Positions 19,604 to 27,508 of a stretch of 64,000 nucleotides of DNA are shown piece by piece. Below the pieces are notes generated by a model that saw only the letters and a program-made list of their open reading frames with translations, ran no database searches and was not told the DNA's origin. The position numbers and the translations under genes are program-made. How positions within the stretch are numbered: the stretch's first letter is position 1; every line of letters starts with the position of its first letter. Origin of the DNA: Halobacterium wangiae (GTDB lineage Archaea > Halobacteriota > Halobacteria > Halobacteriales > Halobacteriaceae); the NCBI RefSeq assembly GCF_021249345.1, contig NZ_CP089588.1, positions 558,001 to 622,000 of the forward strand, written 5' to 3'.

Positions 19604-22600
19604 CTAGCACTCGCTCCAGCCGCAGGACTCGCAGGTCTTGCAGCCTTCGCTGAAGTAGAGGCTCATCGACCCGCAGTCCGGGCACTCGGGGCTCTCGCCC
19701 GCCTCGATGAGCGACTGGGTCGCGTCCTCGGTGTCCTGTGCGGCGTCCTTGCTGGCGCCGCCGGGACCCTGCGGTCCGCCAAGCGTGGTGTCGGTCGGGC
19801 CGCCGTCGGTCTCCGGCGGACTCTCGGTCTCCCCGGTGAGTTCGGAGAGGTGTTGCTGCTGGGGGTAGGCCGCGCGGTCGACGTCGCCGTCGAGGTAGCG
19901 ACGGAGCGCGGTGCCGAAGGCGTCCGGGATGGAGTTGACCTGCTCGCCCTTGTCCCAGGCGACCTTCGGGCTGCGGATGCCCTGCAGTTTGTCGGCGATC
20001 TCCTCGGGGTCGACGCCCGAGCGGAGCGCGACGGAGATGGTCTTCGCCAGCGCCTCCGTGAACGAACCCGTGAAGCCACCGGAGTTCCCGGTGTTCGCGA
20101 ACAGCTCGAACGGCCGCTCGCGCTCGGGGTCCTCGTTGATGGTGACGTATAGCTTCCCGTAGCCGGTGTCGATGCGCTGGGTGACGCCGTGGAGGAGGTC
20201 GGGGCGGGACTGCTTCTCGGCGAACTCGCCCTCGAGGGCTTCCTCGTCGCCGGCGAAGAGGTCCCGGAGGTCGTCGCCGAACTCGGCCTGGACCTCCTCG
20301 GACTCGAGGAAGCCCTCGATGCCGCCGAACGTCTCCTCGATCTGCTCGACCATCGCCTCCGCAGCTTCGTCCTCGTCCATCCCGGAGAAGTCGGCGTTGT
20401 CGGCGCGCGTGGTGAGCACCTGCTTGCTGCGGGTGCCGTCGCGGTAGACGGTGACGCCCTTCCCGCCGTTCTCGTAGATGTAGCGGTACACCTCGTCCAT
20501 GTCCTCGACGGAGGCGTCGTTCGGGAAGTTGCAGGTCTTCGAGATGGCGGAGTCGACGCCCGCCTGGCACGCGGTCTGGACCGCGGCGTGCTCCTTCCCG
20601 GAGAGGTCGGCGGTGACGACGAACAGTTCGCCGATGGCGTCCGGGACCGTCTCCAGGCCCTCGACGCCGTCGAAGACGTTTTCGGCCATCTGCTCCTGGG
20701 CCTCCGCCTTCACGGCGTCGACGTCGATGTCGTTGTCGACCAGCGTGCGGAGGAAGTAGTCGTCGAACTCGACGAGCATCTCGTCGCCCTGCACGTCGTC
20801 GCTGACGTTCTTGTAGTAGGCGACGTTGTAGATGGGCTCACAGCCGCCCGTGGTGTTGCCGACCATCGACGTGGTGCCGGTCGGCGCGATGGTGGTCGTG
20901 TTGTGGTTGCGGATGGGGTAGCCGTCGGCCCAGTCGTCGGCGTCCTCGCCGGTGTGGTGTTCGAACCACTCCGCGTACTCCGTCGGGTTCGCGTACTTGG
21001 ACTTGCCCCACTCGTCGAAGCTGCCGCGCTCGCCCGCGAGTTCGTGGCTCGCGGCCTTCGACCCGTGGTCGATGCGCGTCATCAGCTGGCGGGCGATCTC
21101 GTTACCCTCCTCGCTGCCGTACTTCACGCCGAGCTGGATGTACAGCTGTGCGAGGCCCATGACGCCGAGCCCGATCTTGCGCATCTCGGCAACCTTCTCC
21201 TCGATCTTCTCGACCGGGAAGTCCGACATGGTGACGACGTTCTCCAGGAAGCGCGTCCCCATCTCGATGCGGTGGTCGAACTCCTCTGTGTCGACGGCCT
21301 CCGCGAGGAAGCGCTCGACGCCCTCCTCGAGGGAGTCGAACTCGTTGTTCTCGCTCCAGACGCGCCAGTCCGGCGCGTTCTGAGCGGCGAGCGTCGAGAG
21401 GTTGATGTGGCCGAGGTTGCACGCCTCGTACTCCTCGAGGGGCTGCTCGCCACACGGGTTCGTCGCGAGGATGCGGTGCTCGGGGTGCTCCTCGACGTCG
21501 AAGGAGTGCTGTTTGTTGACGCGTTCGAGGTAGATGACGCCGGGTTCCCCGTTCTCGTGGGCGCCCTCGACGATGCGGTCCCAGAGCTCGTGGGCGGGGA
21601 TGGTGAGCTCCTCGCCGGGTTCGACGTAGTGGCCGAGCCCGTAGCGGGAGTACATCTCCTTGGTCTCCGCGGTGGCGACGTGCGGTTCGCCCGTGCGCGG
21701 GTTCGTGAACGTGTACTCCTCGCCGTTCTGGAGGGCCTCCATGAAGCCGTCGGTGACGCCGACGGAGATGTTGAAGTTAGAGAGGTGGCCCTCGACGGCG
21801 TTCCGGAGGTGCTTCGGGACCTTCCCGTCCTCGTCGATGAGGTCGCGGGCCTCCTCGAGCGCCTCGGAGAACGTGGTGTACGTGTAGTCGTCGGGGTCGT
21901 TGAGGCGCAGCGTGTGCGCGAGGCTCACGTCCTTGTTCTTCGCGTGGATGAACTCCACGACGTCCGGGTGGGAGACACGCATCACGGCCATCTGTGCGCC
22001 GCGGCGCGCGCCGCCCTGCGCGATGGTCTCGCACATCTGGTCGAACGTCTCCATGAACGTCAGCGGCCCGGAGGCGATGCCGCCCGTGGAGCCGACGGAG
22101 TCGCCGTACGGGCGGAGCTGCCAGAACGCGTACCCCATGCCGCCGCCGGACTGGAACACTTCGGCGGCCTCCTTGGCGGTCTGGTGGATGTCCGTGAGGT
22201 CGTCGCCCGGCGAATCGACGAAACACGCCGAGAGCTGCTGGAGTTCGTCGCCGGCGTTCATCAGCGTCGGCGAGTTCGGCATGAACGCCAGCCGCTCCAT
22301 CAGTTCCTGGAACTCGCCGCGGACGCTCTTGACGTGCGCTCGCGCCGCGTCGTCCTCGAGTTCGGGGACGACGGTGTCGTAGGCGAACTTGTTGACGTTC
22401 TCCTCGGTGAGTTCGACCGTCTCGTCGGTGTCCGCCGGCGTGACGCCCTCGCCGAAGACCTCCTCGGCGAGTTCGTCGCGGCGCGGGTGGTCGGGCTTGA
22501 GCTGGTCGGGCGTGACGGTGACCGGCTCGTCGGTCTCGTAGACGACCTCCGCGAGCGCGATGTTCTTCGCGACGCGCTCGAAGAGGTCCTCCTGGCTCTC

Positions 22601-22750
22601 GACGAGGTCGCCGTTGGAGTCCTTGCGGAGGTAGCGAGCCGGCAGGATGTTCTCGTAGGCGTTGTCGGTCATCCGGTCGGCGAGCGTGTCGCCGTCGACG
22701 CGCTTGACGGGCAGGGTGAGATCGTCCGCGGAGAGGTCCCGAGAGCTCAT
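19604..22750 (-). CDS. nrdJ: Adenosylcobalamin-dependent ribonucleotide reductase (class II)
   Basis: Makes deoxyribonucleotides with a B12-generated thiyl radical. The 1048-residue protein has substrate-site LMNAGDELQQLSACFVDS, the allosteric FQSGGGMGYAFWQLRPYG, the active region NPCGEQPLEEYEACNLGHINLS and PTGTTSMVGNTTGGCEP. The C-terminal end bears a zinc-ribbon with CPDCGSMSLY and CKTCESCGWSEC, which in class II enzymes re-reduces the active disulfide. ATG 22750 is preceded by GGAGGG (22758-22763, 7 nt spacing), a Shine-Dalgarno-like site that decides the start. The frame is open further upstream without homologous content. Confidence 0.95.
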   Translation of the reverse strand: MSSRDLSADDLTLPVKRVDGDTLADRMTDNAYENILPARYLRKDSNGDLVESQEDLFERVAKNIALAEVVYETDEPVTVTPDQLKPDHPRRDELAEEVFGEGVTPADTDETVELTEENVNKFAYDTVVPELEDDAARAHVKSVRGEFQELMERLAFMPNSPTLMNAGDELQQLSACFVDSPGDDLTDIHQTAKEAAEVFQSGGGMGYAFWQLRPYGDSVGSTGGIASGPLTFMETFDQMCETIAQGGARRGAQMAVMRVSHPDVVEFIHAKNKDVSLAHTLRLNDPDDYTYTTFSEALEEARDLIDEDGKVPKHLRNAVEGHLSNFNISVGVTDGFMEALQNGEEYTFTNPRTGEPHVATAETKEMYSRYGLGHYVEPGEELTIPAHELWDRIVEGAHENGEPGVIYLERVNKQHSFDVEEHPEHRILATNPCGEQPLEEYEACNLGHINLSTLAAQNAPDWRVWSENNEFDSLEEGVERFLAEAVDTEEFDHRIEMGTRFLENVVTMSDFPVEKIEEKVAEMRKIGLGVMGLAQLYIQLGVKYGSEEGNEIARQLMTRIDHGSKAASHELAGERGSFDEWGKSKYANPTEYAEWFEHHTGEDADDWADGYPIRNHNTTTIAPTGTTSMVGNTTGGCEPIYNVAYYKNVSDDVQGDEMLVEFDDYFLRTLVDNDIDVDAVKAEAQEQMAENVFDGVEGLETVPDAIGELFVVTADLSGKEHAAVQTACQAGVDSAISKTCNFPNDASVEDMDEVYRYIYENGGKGVTVYRDGTRSKQVLTTRADNADFSGMDEDEAAEAMVEQIEETFGGIEGFLESEEVQAEFGDDLRDLFAGDEEALEGEFAEKQSRPDLLHGVTQRIDTGYGKLYVTINEDPERERPFELFANTGNSGGFTGSFTEALAKTISVALRSGVDPEEIADKLQGIRSPKVAWDKGEQVNSIPDAFGTALRRYLDGDVDRAAYPQQQHLSELTGETESPPETDGGPTDTTLGGPQGPGGASKDAAQDTEDATQSLIEAGESPECPDCGSMSLYFSEGCKTCESCGWSEC

Positions 22751-22757
22751 CGGCTGT

Positions 22758-22763
22758 CCCTCC
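22758..22763 (-). promoter_or_regulatory. Shine-Dalgarno-like site of nrdJ
   Basis: GGAGGG on the minus strand, 7 nt before the ATG at 22750. Most genes here look leaderless, so a ribosome binding site points to an nrdJ transcript with a real 5' leader. Confidence 0.6.
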
Positions 22764-23124
22764 CCGGTACGGTGCGTTGCGTGGTTGGTTGGAGTATCAT
22801 GGATTGGTCGAACACCGGGTCGCAGTTGACGACGAATGGTACCGCGCGGAGCGGTTAGTAGTTGTGTTTCTCCACCCCCGCGACACCCGCCGTCAACCCG
22901 CCCGAATCTGCGTGCCTCAAGCGTATGGATGGCTGGGTCATAAGCCCATCCAAAGCACGGTGAAAGTGGTAACCATCTGGCGACAAAAGTCGGAGACAGC
23001 ACGGGGATTTCAGTTTCGTCCTCCAGTGGAACAAAAGGGGGGTTCGGCACCGCGCGAACCGGCGGCTGTTCGGGGTAGCGCAGCCAGCGACGACGACGTC
23101 GATTCGAAGGGTGAGAACCGGGGT
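22764..23124 (-). promoter_or_regulatory. Long nrdJ upstream region with inverted repeat around a TATA-like element
   Basis: About 360 nt without a gene. At 22926-22932 and 22946-22952 lies an inverted repeat (TGGATGG / CCATCCA, 7-bp arms) enclosing CTTATGAC (minus strand, about 22937-22944), the best TATA candidate. Transcription from there would give a leader of roughly 160 nt. I looked for the conserved B12-box and did not find it. Confidence 0.4.
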
Positions 23125-23712
23125 TCAGACGCCCGCGAGGAAGTTCCGGACCAGGTCGTGACCGGCCCCGGTCAGGACGCTCTCAGGGTGGAACTGTACG
23201 CACTCGATCGGGTGCTCGCGGTGGCGCACGCCCATCGGGAGGTCGCCGTCCGCGACGGTGGCCGACACCTCGAAGCAGTCCGGGACCGCGGTGCACGCCA
23301 GCGAGTGGTAGCGGGCCGCGGGGAACTCCTGGTCGACGCCCGCGAACACGCCCCGGTCGTCGTGGACGACGGGGCTGGTCTTGCCGTGAATCGGGGCGGG
23401 CGCGCGGCCCACCTCGCCGCCGAACTCGTACACCGCGGCCTCCATGCCGAGACAGACGCCGAGCGTCGGCACGTCCGGGCTCACCGCCCGCAGAACCTCC
23501 CGGGTGACGCCGACGTCGCGGTCGTTCTTCGGGTGGCCGGGTCCGGGGCTGACGACGATGGCGTCCGGGTCGACCTCTCGCACGTCCTCGAGACTCGCGG
23601 TGTTCTTCAGCACCGGCGTCTCCGGGCGTTCGCCGTCGACGCGCTGCTCGGAGACGTACTCCACGAGGTTGTACGTGAACGAGTCGAAGTTGTCGACGAA
23701 GAGCACTCTCAC
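23125..23712 (-). CDS. trpG: Anthranilate synthase, glutamine amidotransferase subunit
   Basis: Hydrolyses glutamine to give ammonia to TrpE for anthranilate formation. 195 residues, class I amidotransferase with nucleophile Cys87 (GVCLGMEAAV), His175 and Glu177 (VQFHPESVLTG) and oxyanion motif SPGPGHP. The residues after the catalytic Cys are Met-Glu where many homologues have His-Gln. It starts at GTG 23712, overlapping the trpE stop as GTGA, and ends the trpDFEG operon. Confidence 0.95.
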   Translation of the reverse strand: MRVLFVDNFDSFTYNLVEYVSEQRVDGERPETPVLKNTASLEDVREVDPDAIVVSPGPGHPKNDRDVGVTREVLRAVSPDVPTLGVCLGMEAAVYEFGGEVGRAPAPIHGKTSPVVHDDRGVFAGVDQEFPAARYHSLACTAVPDCFEVSATVADGDLPMGVRHREHPIECVQFHPESVLTGAGHDLVRNFLAGV

Positions 23713-25280
23713 GGCTGGACCTCCGGTTCCGGTTCGCGCTCGCGGATGCGCTCGACGGCGGCGAGCACGCCGTCCATCTTCGCCTCCGTCTCGTCGAACT
23801 CCGCGCTCGGGTCGCTGTCAGCGACAACGCCCGCGCCCGCACGCACGCGTAGGGTGTCCTCGCTCCCGTCGACACCCATCTCTATCGTCGCCGACCGGAT
23901 GGCGATGGCGAACTCCGCGTCGCCGGTCCACGAGAAGTAGCCGACGCCGCCGCCGTAGATGCCCCGCGGGGAGGCTTCGAGGGCGTCGATGTGCTCCATC
24001 GCGCGGACCTTCGGCGCTCCCGACAGCGTGCCCGCGGGGAACGACGCACGGGTGGCGTCGAAGCAGTCGGCGTCGTCTGCGAGCGTCCCGGTGACGGTGG
24101 ACTCGATGTGCTGGACGTGGCTGTACTTCAGGACGCGCATGAACTCGGGGACGCGGACGCTCCCGGGTTCGCTGACGCGACGCACGTCGTTGCGCGCGAG
24201 GTCCACGAGCATCGCGTGTTCGGCGCGCTCCTTCTCGTCGGCGAGCATCTCGCCCGCGAGGCGGCGGTCCTCGACGGGGCTGGCGCCCCGGGGGCAGGTG
24301 CCCGCGATGGGGTTGTTCACCACGGTGTCGTCGTGCACGGCGACCAGCGTCTCTGGGCTCGCCCCGACGACGGTGCGATCGTCGTGGGAGAGCAGGAACA
24401 TGTACGGCGAGGGGTTCACGTCGCGGAGTGCCGCGTAGAGGCCCCGCGGGTCGACGTCACCGTCGAGTTCACGCGTGCGCGAGACGACCGCCTGGTACAC
24501 CTCGCCGTCGAACACTGCCTCCTTGGCCTTCGAGACGGCAGCCTCGTACTCCTCGCGTGGACCGGCGCGCTCGTCGGTGACGCGGAAGCCACCGAACTCG
24601 GGGTCGGGCGCGTCGGTGAGCGCTGCCTGCACGCGTTCGGCCTCCGCGCGGAGCGTGTCGTAGACGGCTTCCGGGTCGTCGTCGGCGCCGACGACGGGCG
24701 TGAACACGAGCGAGACGTCGCCCGTCGCGCGGTCGAAGACGAGCGTCCGCGTCGAGAGCACGAACTCCGCGTCCGGGAGCGGCGTCTCGGGGCGCTCGAC
24801 ACCCACCTCCTCCAGCCAGAGGTCGTACACCGCGTCGTAGGCGAGGAAGCCCACGAGACCACCGTCGAGCAACTGGCGGTCCTCGTCGGGGAAGCCGCGG
24901 CGCTCGACGTTCGGCAGGACGTCACGCAGGCGGTCGAGGACGTCGCCCTCACCTGCGCCGAGCAGGTCAGCCGCGCGCTCGTCCCGGAGGCGCTCGACGT
25001 CGGTTCCCTCGGGCCCCACGGTGACGACGGCGGCGGGGTCGTAGCCGACGAACGAGTAGCGGGCGTGGCGGTTCTCTGTGGCGCTCGAAGGCCGGAACGC
25101 GCCGTCCGGGTCGCTGGCCGCGGTCTTCTCGGCGCTCTCCAGCAGGAAGCCGTACCGTCCCTCGGTGAGCGCGTCGTAGGCCGTCAGTGGCGTCACGTCG
25201 GTGTCGAGGGTGGCCGCGACCCGGAGGACCGCCGGCCCGTCGCCGGCGAGGTCCGCGAACGCCGAGCGCGTGGTGTCCAT
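23709..25280 (-). CDS. trpE: Anthranilate synthase component I
   Basis: Converts chorismate and ammonia to anthranilate, the first step of tryptophan synthesis. 523 residues. The N-terminal LLES tetrad (Ser49 in YGFLLESAEK) is the classical site of tryptophan feedback inhibition, so allosteric control is likely kept. The chorismate-binding domain shows NPSPYMFLLSH, GASPETLV, NPIAGTCPRG and TLSGAPKVRAMEHID. ATG 25280 overlaps the trpF stop (TGATG). A much longer open frame upstream is antisense noise over trpF and trpD. Confidence 0.96.
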   Translation of the reverse strand: MDTTRSAFADLAGDGPAVLRVAATLDTDVTPLTAYDALTEGRYGFLLESAEKTAASDPDGAFRPSSATENRHARYSFVGYDPAAVVTVGPEGTDVERLRDERAADLLGAGEGDVLDRLRDVLPNVERRGFPDEDRQLLDGGLVGFLAYDAVYDLWLEEVGVERPETPLPDAEFVLSTRTLVFDRATGDVSLVFTPVVGADDDPEAVYDTLRAEAERVQAALTDAPDPEFGGFRVTDERAGPREEYEAAVSKAKEAVFDGEVYQAVVSRTRELDGDVDPRGLYAALRDVNPSPYMFLLSHDDRTVVGASPETLVAVHDDTVVNNPIAGTCPRGASPVEDRRLAGEMLADEKERAEHAMLVDLARNDVRRVSEPGSVRVPEFMRVLKYSHVQHIESTVTGTLADDADCFDATRASFPAGTLSGAPKVRAMEHIDALEASPRGIYGGGVGYFSWTGDAEFAIAIRSATIEMGVDGSEDTLRVRAGAGVVADSDPSAEFDETEAKMDGVLAAVERIREREPEPEVQP

Positions 25281-25927
25281 CACGACTCGACCACCGCGTG
25301 GCCAGCGTTCGCGTTCTCCACGAACGCCCGCACTGCGTCGTGGTCCTTCTTGCCGCCCGCGACCTCGACGCCCGAAGCGACGTCCACCGCGTACGGCTCC
25401 GCCGCGTCGACGGCGTCGGCGACGTTCTCCGGCGTGAGTCCGCCCGCGAGCACGACTGGCGAGTCGACCGACGCGGCGAACTCCCGGGTCGCGTCCCAGT
25501 CGTGCGTGCGGCCGGTTCCGCCCCCGCCACCGGCGTCTGCCGAGTCGACGAGCAGCGCGTCGACGACGTCGTCGTACCGACCAGCGCCGGGGTCCCCGGC
25601 GTCGACCGACTTCAGCACGGCTGCGTCCGCCTTCGCCGCGACGTAGGCCACGTCGCCGACCGGCAGGTCGCCGTGCAACTGGACGACGTCCGGGTCGACG
25701 CGGTCGACGAGTTCGACCGCGCGCTCGGGCGTCGCCGGCATCGTCACGAGCACCGTGGTGACGAACGGCGGCGCGGCGGCGACGAGGTCCGTGGCCCGCT
25801 CGACGGCGACCTCCCGCGGCGTGTCCACCGGGACATCGGAGATCACGCCGACGGCGTCGGCGCCGGCCGCGGCGGCCGCTCTCAGGTCGGTCTCGGAGGT
25901 CAGCCCGCAGATCTTCACGCGCGTCAT
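25280..25927 (-). CDS. trpF: Phosphoribosylanthranilate isomerase
   Basis: Amadori rearrangement of phosphoribosylanthranilate in tryptophan synthesis. 215 residues, TIM barrel. The N-terminal VKICGLTSETDLRAAAAAGADAVG contains the catalytic Cys, VVQLHGD the substrate contact, VDALLVDS the catalytic Asp region, and the phosphate is bound by VLAGGLTPENV and VDVASGVE. It overlaps trpD (ATGA) and trpE (TGATG). Confidence 0.96.
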   Translation of the reverse strand: MTRVKICGLTSETDLRAAAAAGADAVGVISDVPVDTPREVAVERATDLVAAAPPFVTTVLVTMPATPERAVELVDRVDPDVVQLHGDLPVGDVAYVAAKADAAVLKSVDAGDPGAGRYDDVVDALLVDSADAGGGGGTGRTHDWDATREFAASVDSPVVLAGGLTPENVADAVDAAEPYAVDVASGVEVAGGKKDHDAVRAFVENANAGHAVVES

Positions 25928-26943
25928 TGCGTCGCCGCGTGGGTCCCCTGGAGGGTTCTGAGCGTCTCCTCGGCGTCGCCAGAATCGATCGCCTCGCGTG
26001 CGCGCTCCGCGCCCGCTTCGAGCGAGTCGGCCTCGCCGGCGACGTAGATGGCGGCGCCCGCGTTCGCGAGTACGATGTCGCGTTTCGGGCCGGTGACGTC
26101 GCCGGAGACGATGCCGCGGAGGTCGCGGGCGTTCTCCTCTGGCGAGCCACCGGAGACGGCCGTTATCGGGGCTTCGTCGAGGCCGAAGTCGGCGGGCGTG
26201 ACGGTGTACTCCGCGACGGTGTCGCCGTCGACCTCCGCGACGGTCGAGGGGCCGTGGAGCGCGAACTCGTCGAGGCCGTCGCCGTGGACGACGAGCGCGC
26301 GGTCGACGTCCATGTGCGAGAGCGCGCGAGCGAGCGTCGGGACGAGGTCGGGGTCGTAGACGCCGACGACCTGGGCGTCTGCGCCCGCCGGGTTGGTGAG
26401 CGGCCCGAGGAGGTTGAAGATGGTCCGCATCTCGAGTTCCCGGCGCGGGCCGATGACCGCCTTCATCGCGGGGTGGAACGCCGGCGCGTGCATGTAGCCG
26501 ATGCCGTGGTCCTCGACGAGCGCCTCGACCGCCGTGGGGTCAGCGTCGAGGTCGACGCCGACCGTCTCGAGGACGTCTGAACTGCCCGAGGAGGAGGAGA
26601 CGGAGTAGTTGCCGTGTTTGGCGACGGGGACGCCGGCACCACCCACGACGAGCGTCGAGGTGGTGGAGACGTTGATGGTGTCGTAGTCGTCGCCGCCCGT
26701 GCCGCAGGTGTCGACCAGCGGCTCGCGGTCGGGGTCGATGGTGCGCGCGGCGTCGCGCATCCCTTGTGCGAACCCCGCGAGTTCCGTCTCCGTCTCGCCC
26801 TTCGCGCGGAGCGCCGCGAGCAGCGCGCCGATCTGGGCGTCCGTTGCGTCCTCGAAGATTCGGGTGACGGCGTCGCGGGCGTCGGCGAGGCTCAGGTCCT
26901 CGCCGTCCGCGACGCGCTCGGTGTACTCGTTTATATCGGACAT
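25924..26943 (-). CDS. trpD: Anthranilate phosphoribosyltransferase
   Basis: Transfers phosphoribose from PRPP to anthranilate. 339 residues. PRPP-binding motif DTCGTGGDDYDT (residues 78-89), then VAKHGNYSVSSSSGSSDVLE, and the C-terminal EGAERA-type helices. First gene of trpDFEG; in haloarchaea trpCBA is usually a separate operon, and none of those genes is in this window. The promoter just upstream carries a TATA box and two TGTACA boxes, so control by tryptophan is likely. Confidence 0.96.
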   Translation of the reverse strand: MSDINEYTERVADGEDLSLADARDAVTRIFEDATDAQIGALLAALRAKGETETELAGFAQGMRDAARTIDPDREPLVDTCGTGGDDYDTINVSTTSTLVVGGAGVPVAKHGNYSVSSSSGSSDVLETVGVDLDADPTAVEALVEDHGIGYMHAPAFHPAMKAVIGPRRELEMRTIFNLLGPLTNPAGADAQVVGVYDPDLVPTLARALSHMDVDRALVVHGDGLDEFALHGPSTVAEVDGDTVAEYTVTPADFGLDEAPITAVSGGSPEENARDLRGIVSGDVTGPKRDIVLANAGAAIYVAGEADSLEAGAERAREAIDSGDAEETLRTLQGTHAATQ

Positions 26944-26966
26944 CGATGTTCTATTCCGGGTTGTGG

Positions 26967-26993
26967 TGTACAAGTCTGTACAACGCCTTAAAG
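26967..26993 (-). promoter_or_regulatory. trp operon promoter: TATA box with two TGTACA boxes
   Basis: CTTTAAGG (26986-26993, minus strand) is the TATA box, about 45 nt before the trpD ATG. Two copies of the palindromic hexamer TGTACA (26977-26982 and 26967-26972) follow downstream, 10 bp centre to centre. TGTACA is the published TRP-box sequence bound by the repressor TrpY in Methanothermobacter. Position between TATA box and start site suits repression. Confidence 0.75.
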
Positions 26994-27080
26994 CTGTCGT
27001 GGGCGGCAGCGCTCGGTTCCCCTGTTTCGAAACCTTCAACTATACCCCCGGACTACGGTGAGATGCACCGAAGGCCACGC

Positions 27081-27155
27081 GGGTTGGTGGTCTAGTCAGG
27101 CTATGACACCTCCTTGACATGGAGGAGACCGGCGGTTCAAATCCGCCCCAACCCA
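27081..27155 (+). tRNA. tRNA-Val (GAC)
   Basis: 75 nt, no intron, no encoded CCA. Acceptor GGGTTGG/CCAACCC, anticodon arm CCTCC-TTGACAT-GGAGG giving anticodon GAC, T arm GGCGG-TTCAAAT-CCGCC, discriminator A. CTATACCC around 27042-27049 may be its TATA box. A damaged copy of its 3' end lies 150 bp downstream. Confidence 0.95.
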
Positions 27156-27218
27156 CTTCTACGAAACTCACACCGGCGAGCACCGCGTAGCGTGTGCGAC
27201 GCCCCGAGAAGACGGTGA

Positions 27219-27313
27219 ATGGGTTCGGGGATTCGAACCCGGGACGTCGCAGCGGCCGAGCGAAGCGAGGCCGACCATCTTCCTCGGGGTCACAATCCGC
27301 CCAGCCCACTTCT
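27219..27313. pseudogene. tRNA-like remnant with duplicated tRNA-Val 3' end
   Basis: Bases 27294-27313 repeat the tRNA-Val 3' end and following bases (27140-27160) with one deletion and one substitution. At the other end (27223-27245) the minus strand reads like a tRNA T arm, CGGGTTCGAATCCCCG plus AACCC. Between them is a stem-loop (CGGCC at 27253-27257, GGCCG at 27269-27273). No full cloverleaf can be folded on either strand, so it is not called as a tRNA. Confidence 0.5.
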
Positions 27314-27508
27314 CGAATTGCTGCGCCGACGGGCGACGCTTGTGCCGCTCGACGCGCACCCGTTTGACCGTGGTTGCGACCGAGAACGTGCGGACGTGAA
27401 CCCCGAGACCACGCGCGACGAATCTGTGAGCGGGTCCGCCCGATAGAGCCGAACGTGGACGGGTTACGCGCCGACTACCAAACTACCGGTACGCTATCGG
27501 TTGGGGTA

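Noticed and set aside
22751-23124. Cobalamin riboswitch before the B12-dependent nrdJ
   Set aside because: The conserved B12-box and core sequence are missing on the minus strand.
27219-27313. A functional second tRNA after tRNA-Val
   Set aside because: Acceptor stem has at least two mismatches, no D arm or anticodon arm can be formed on either strand.
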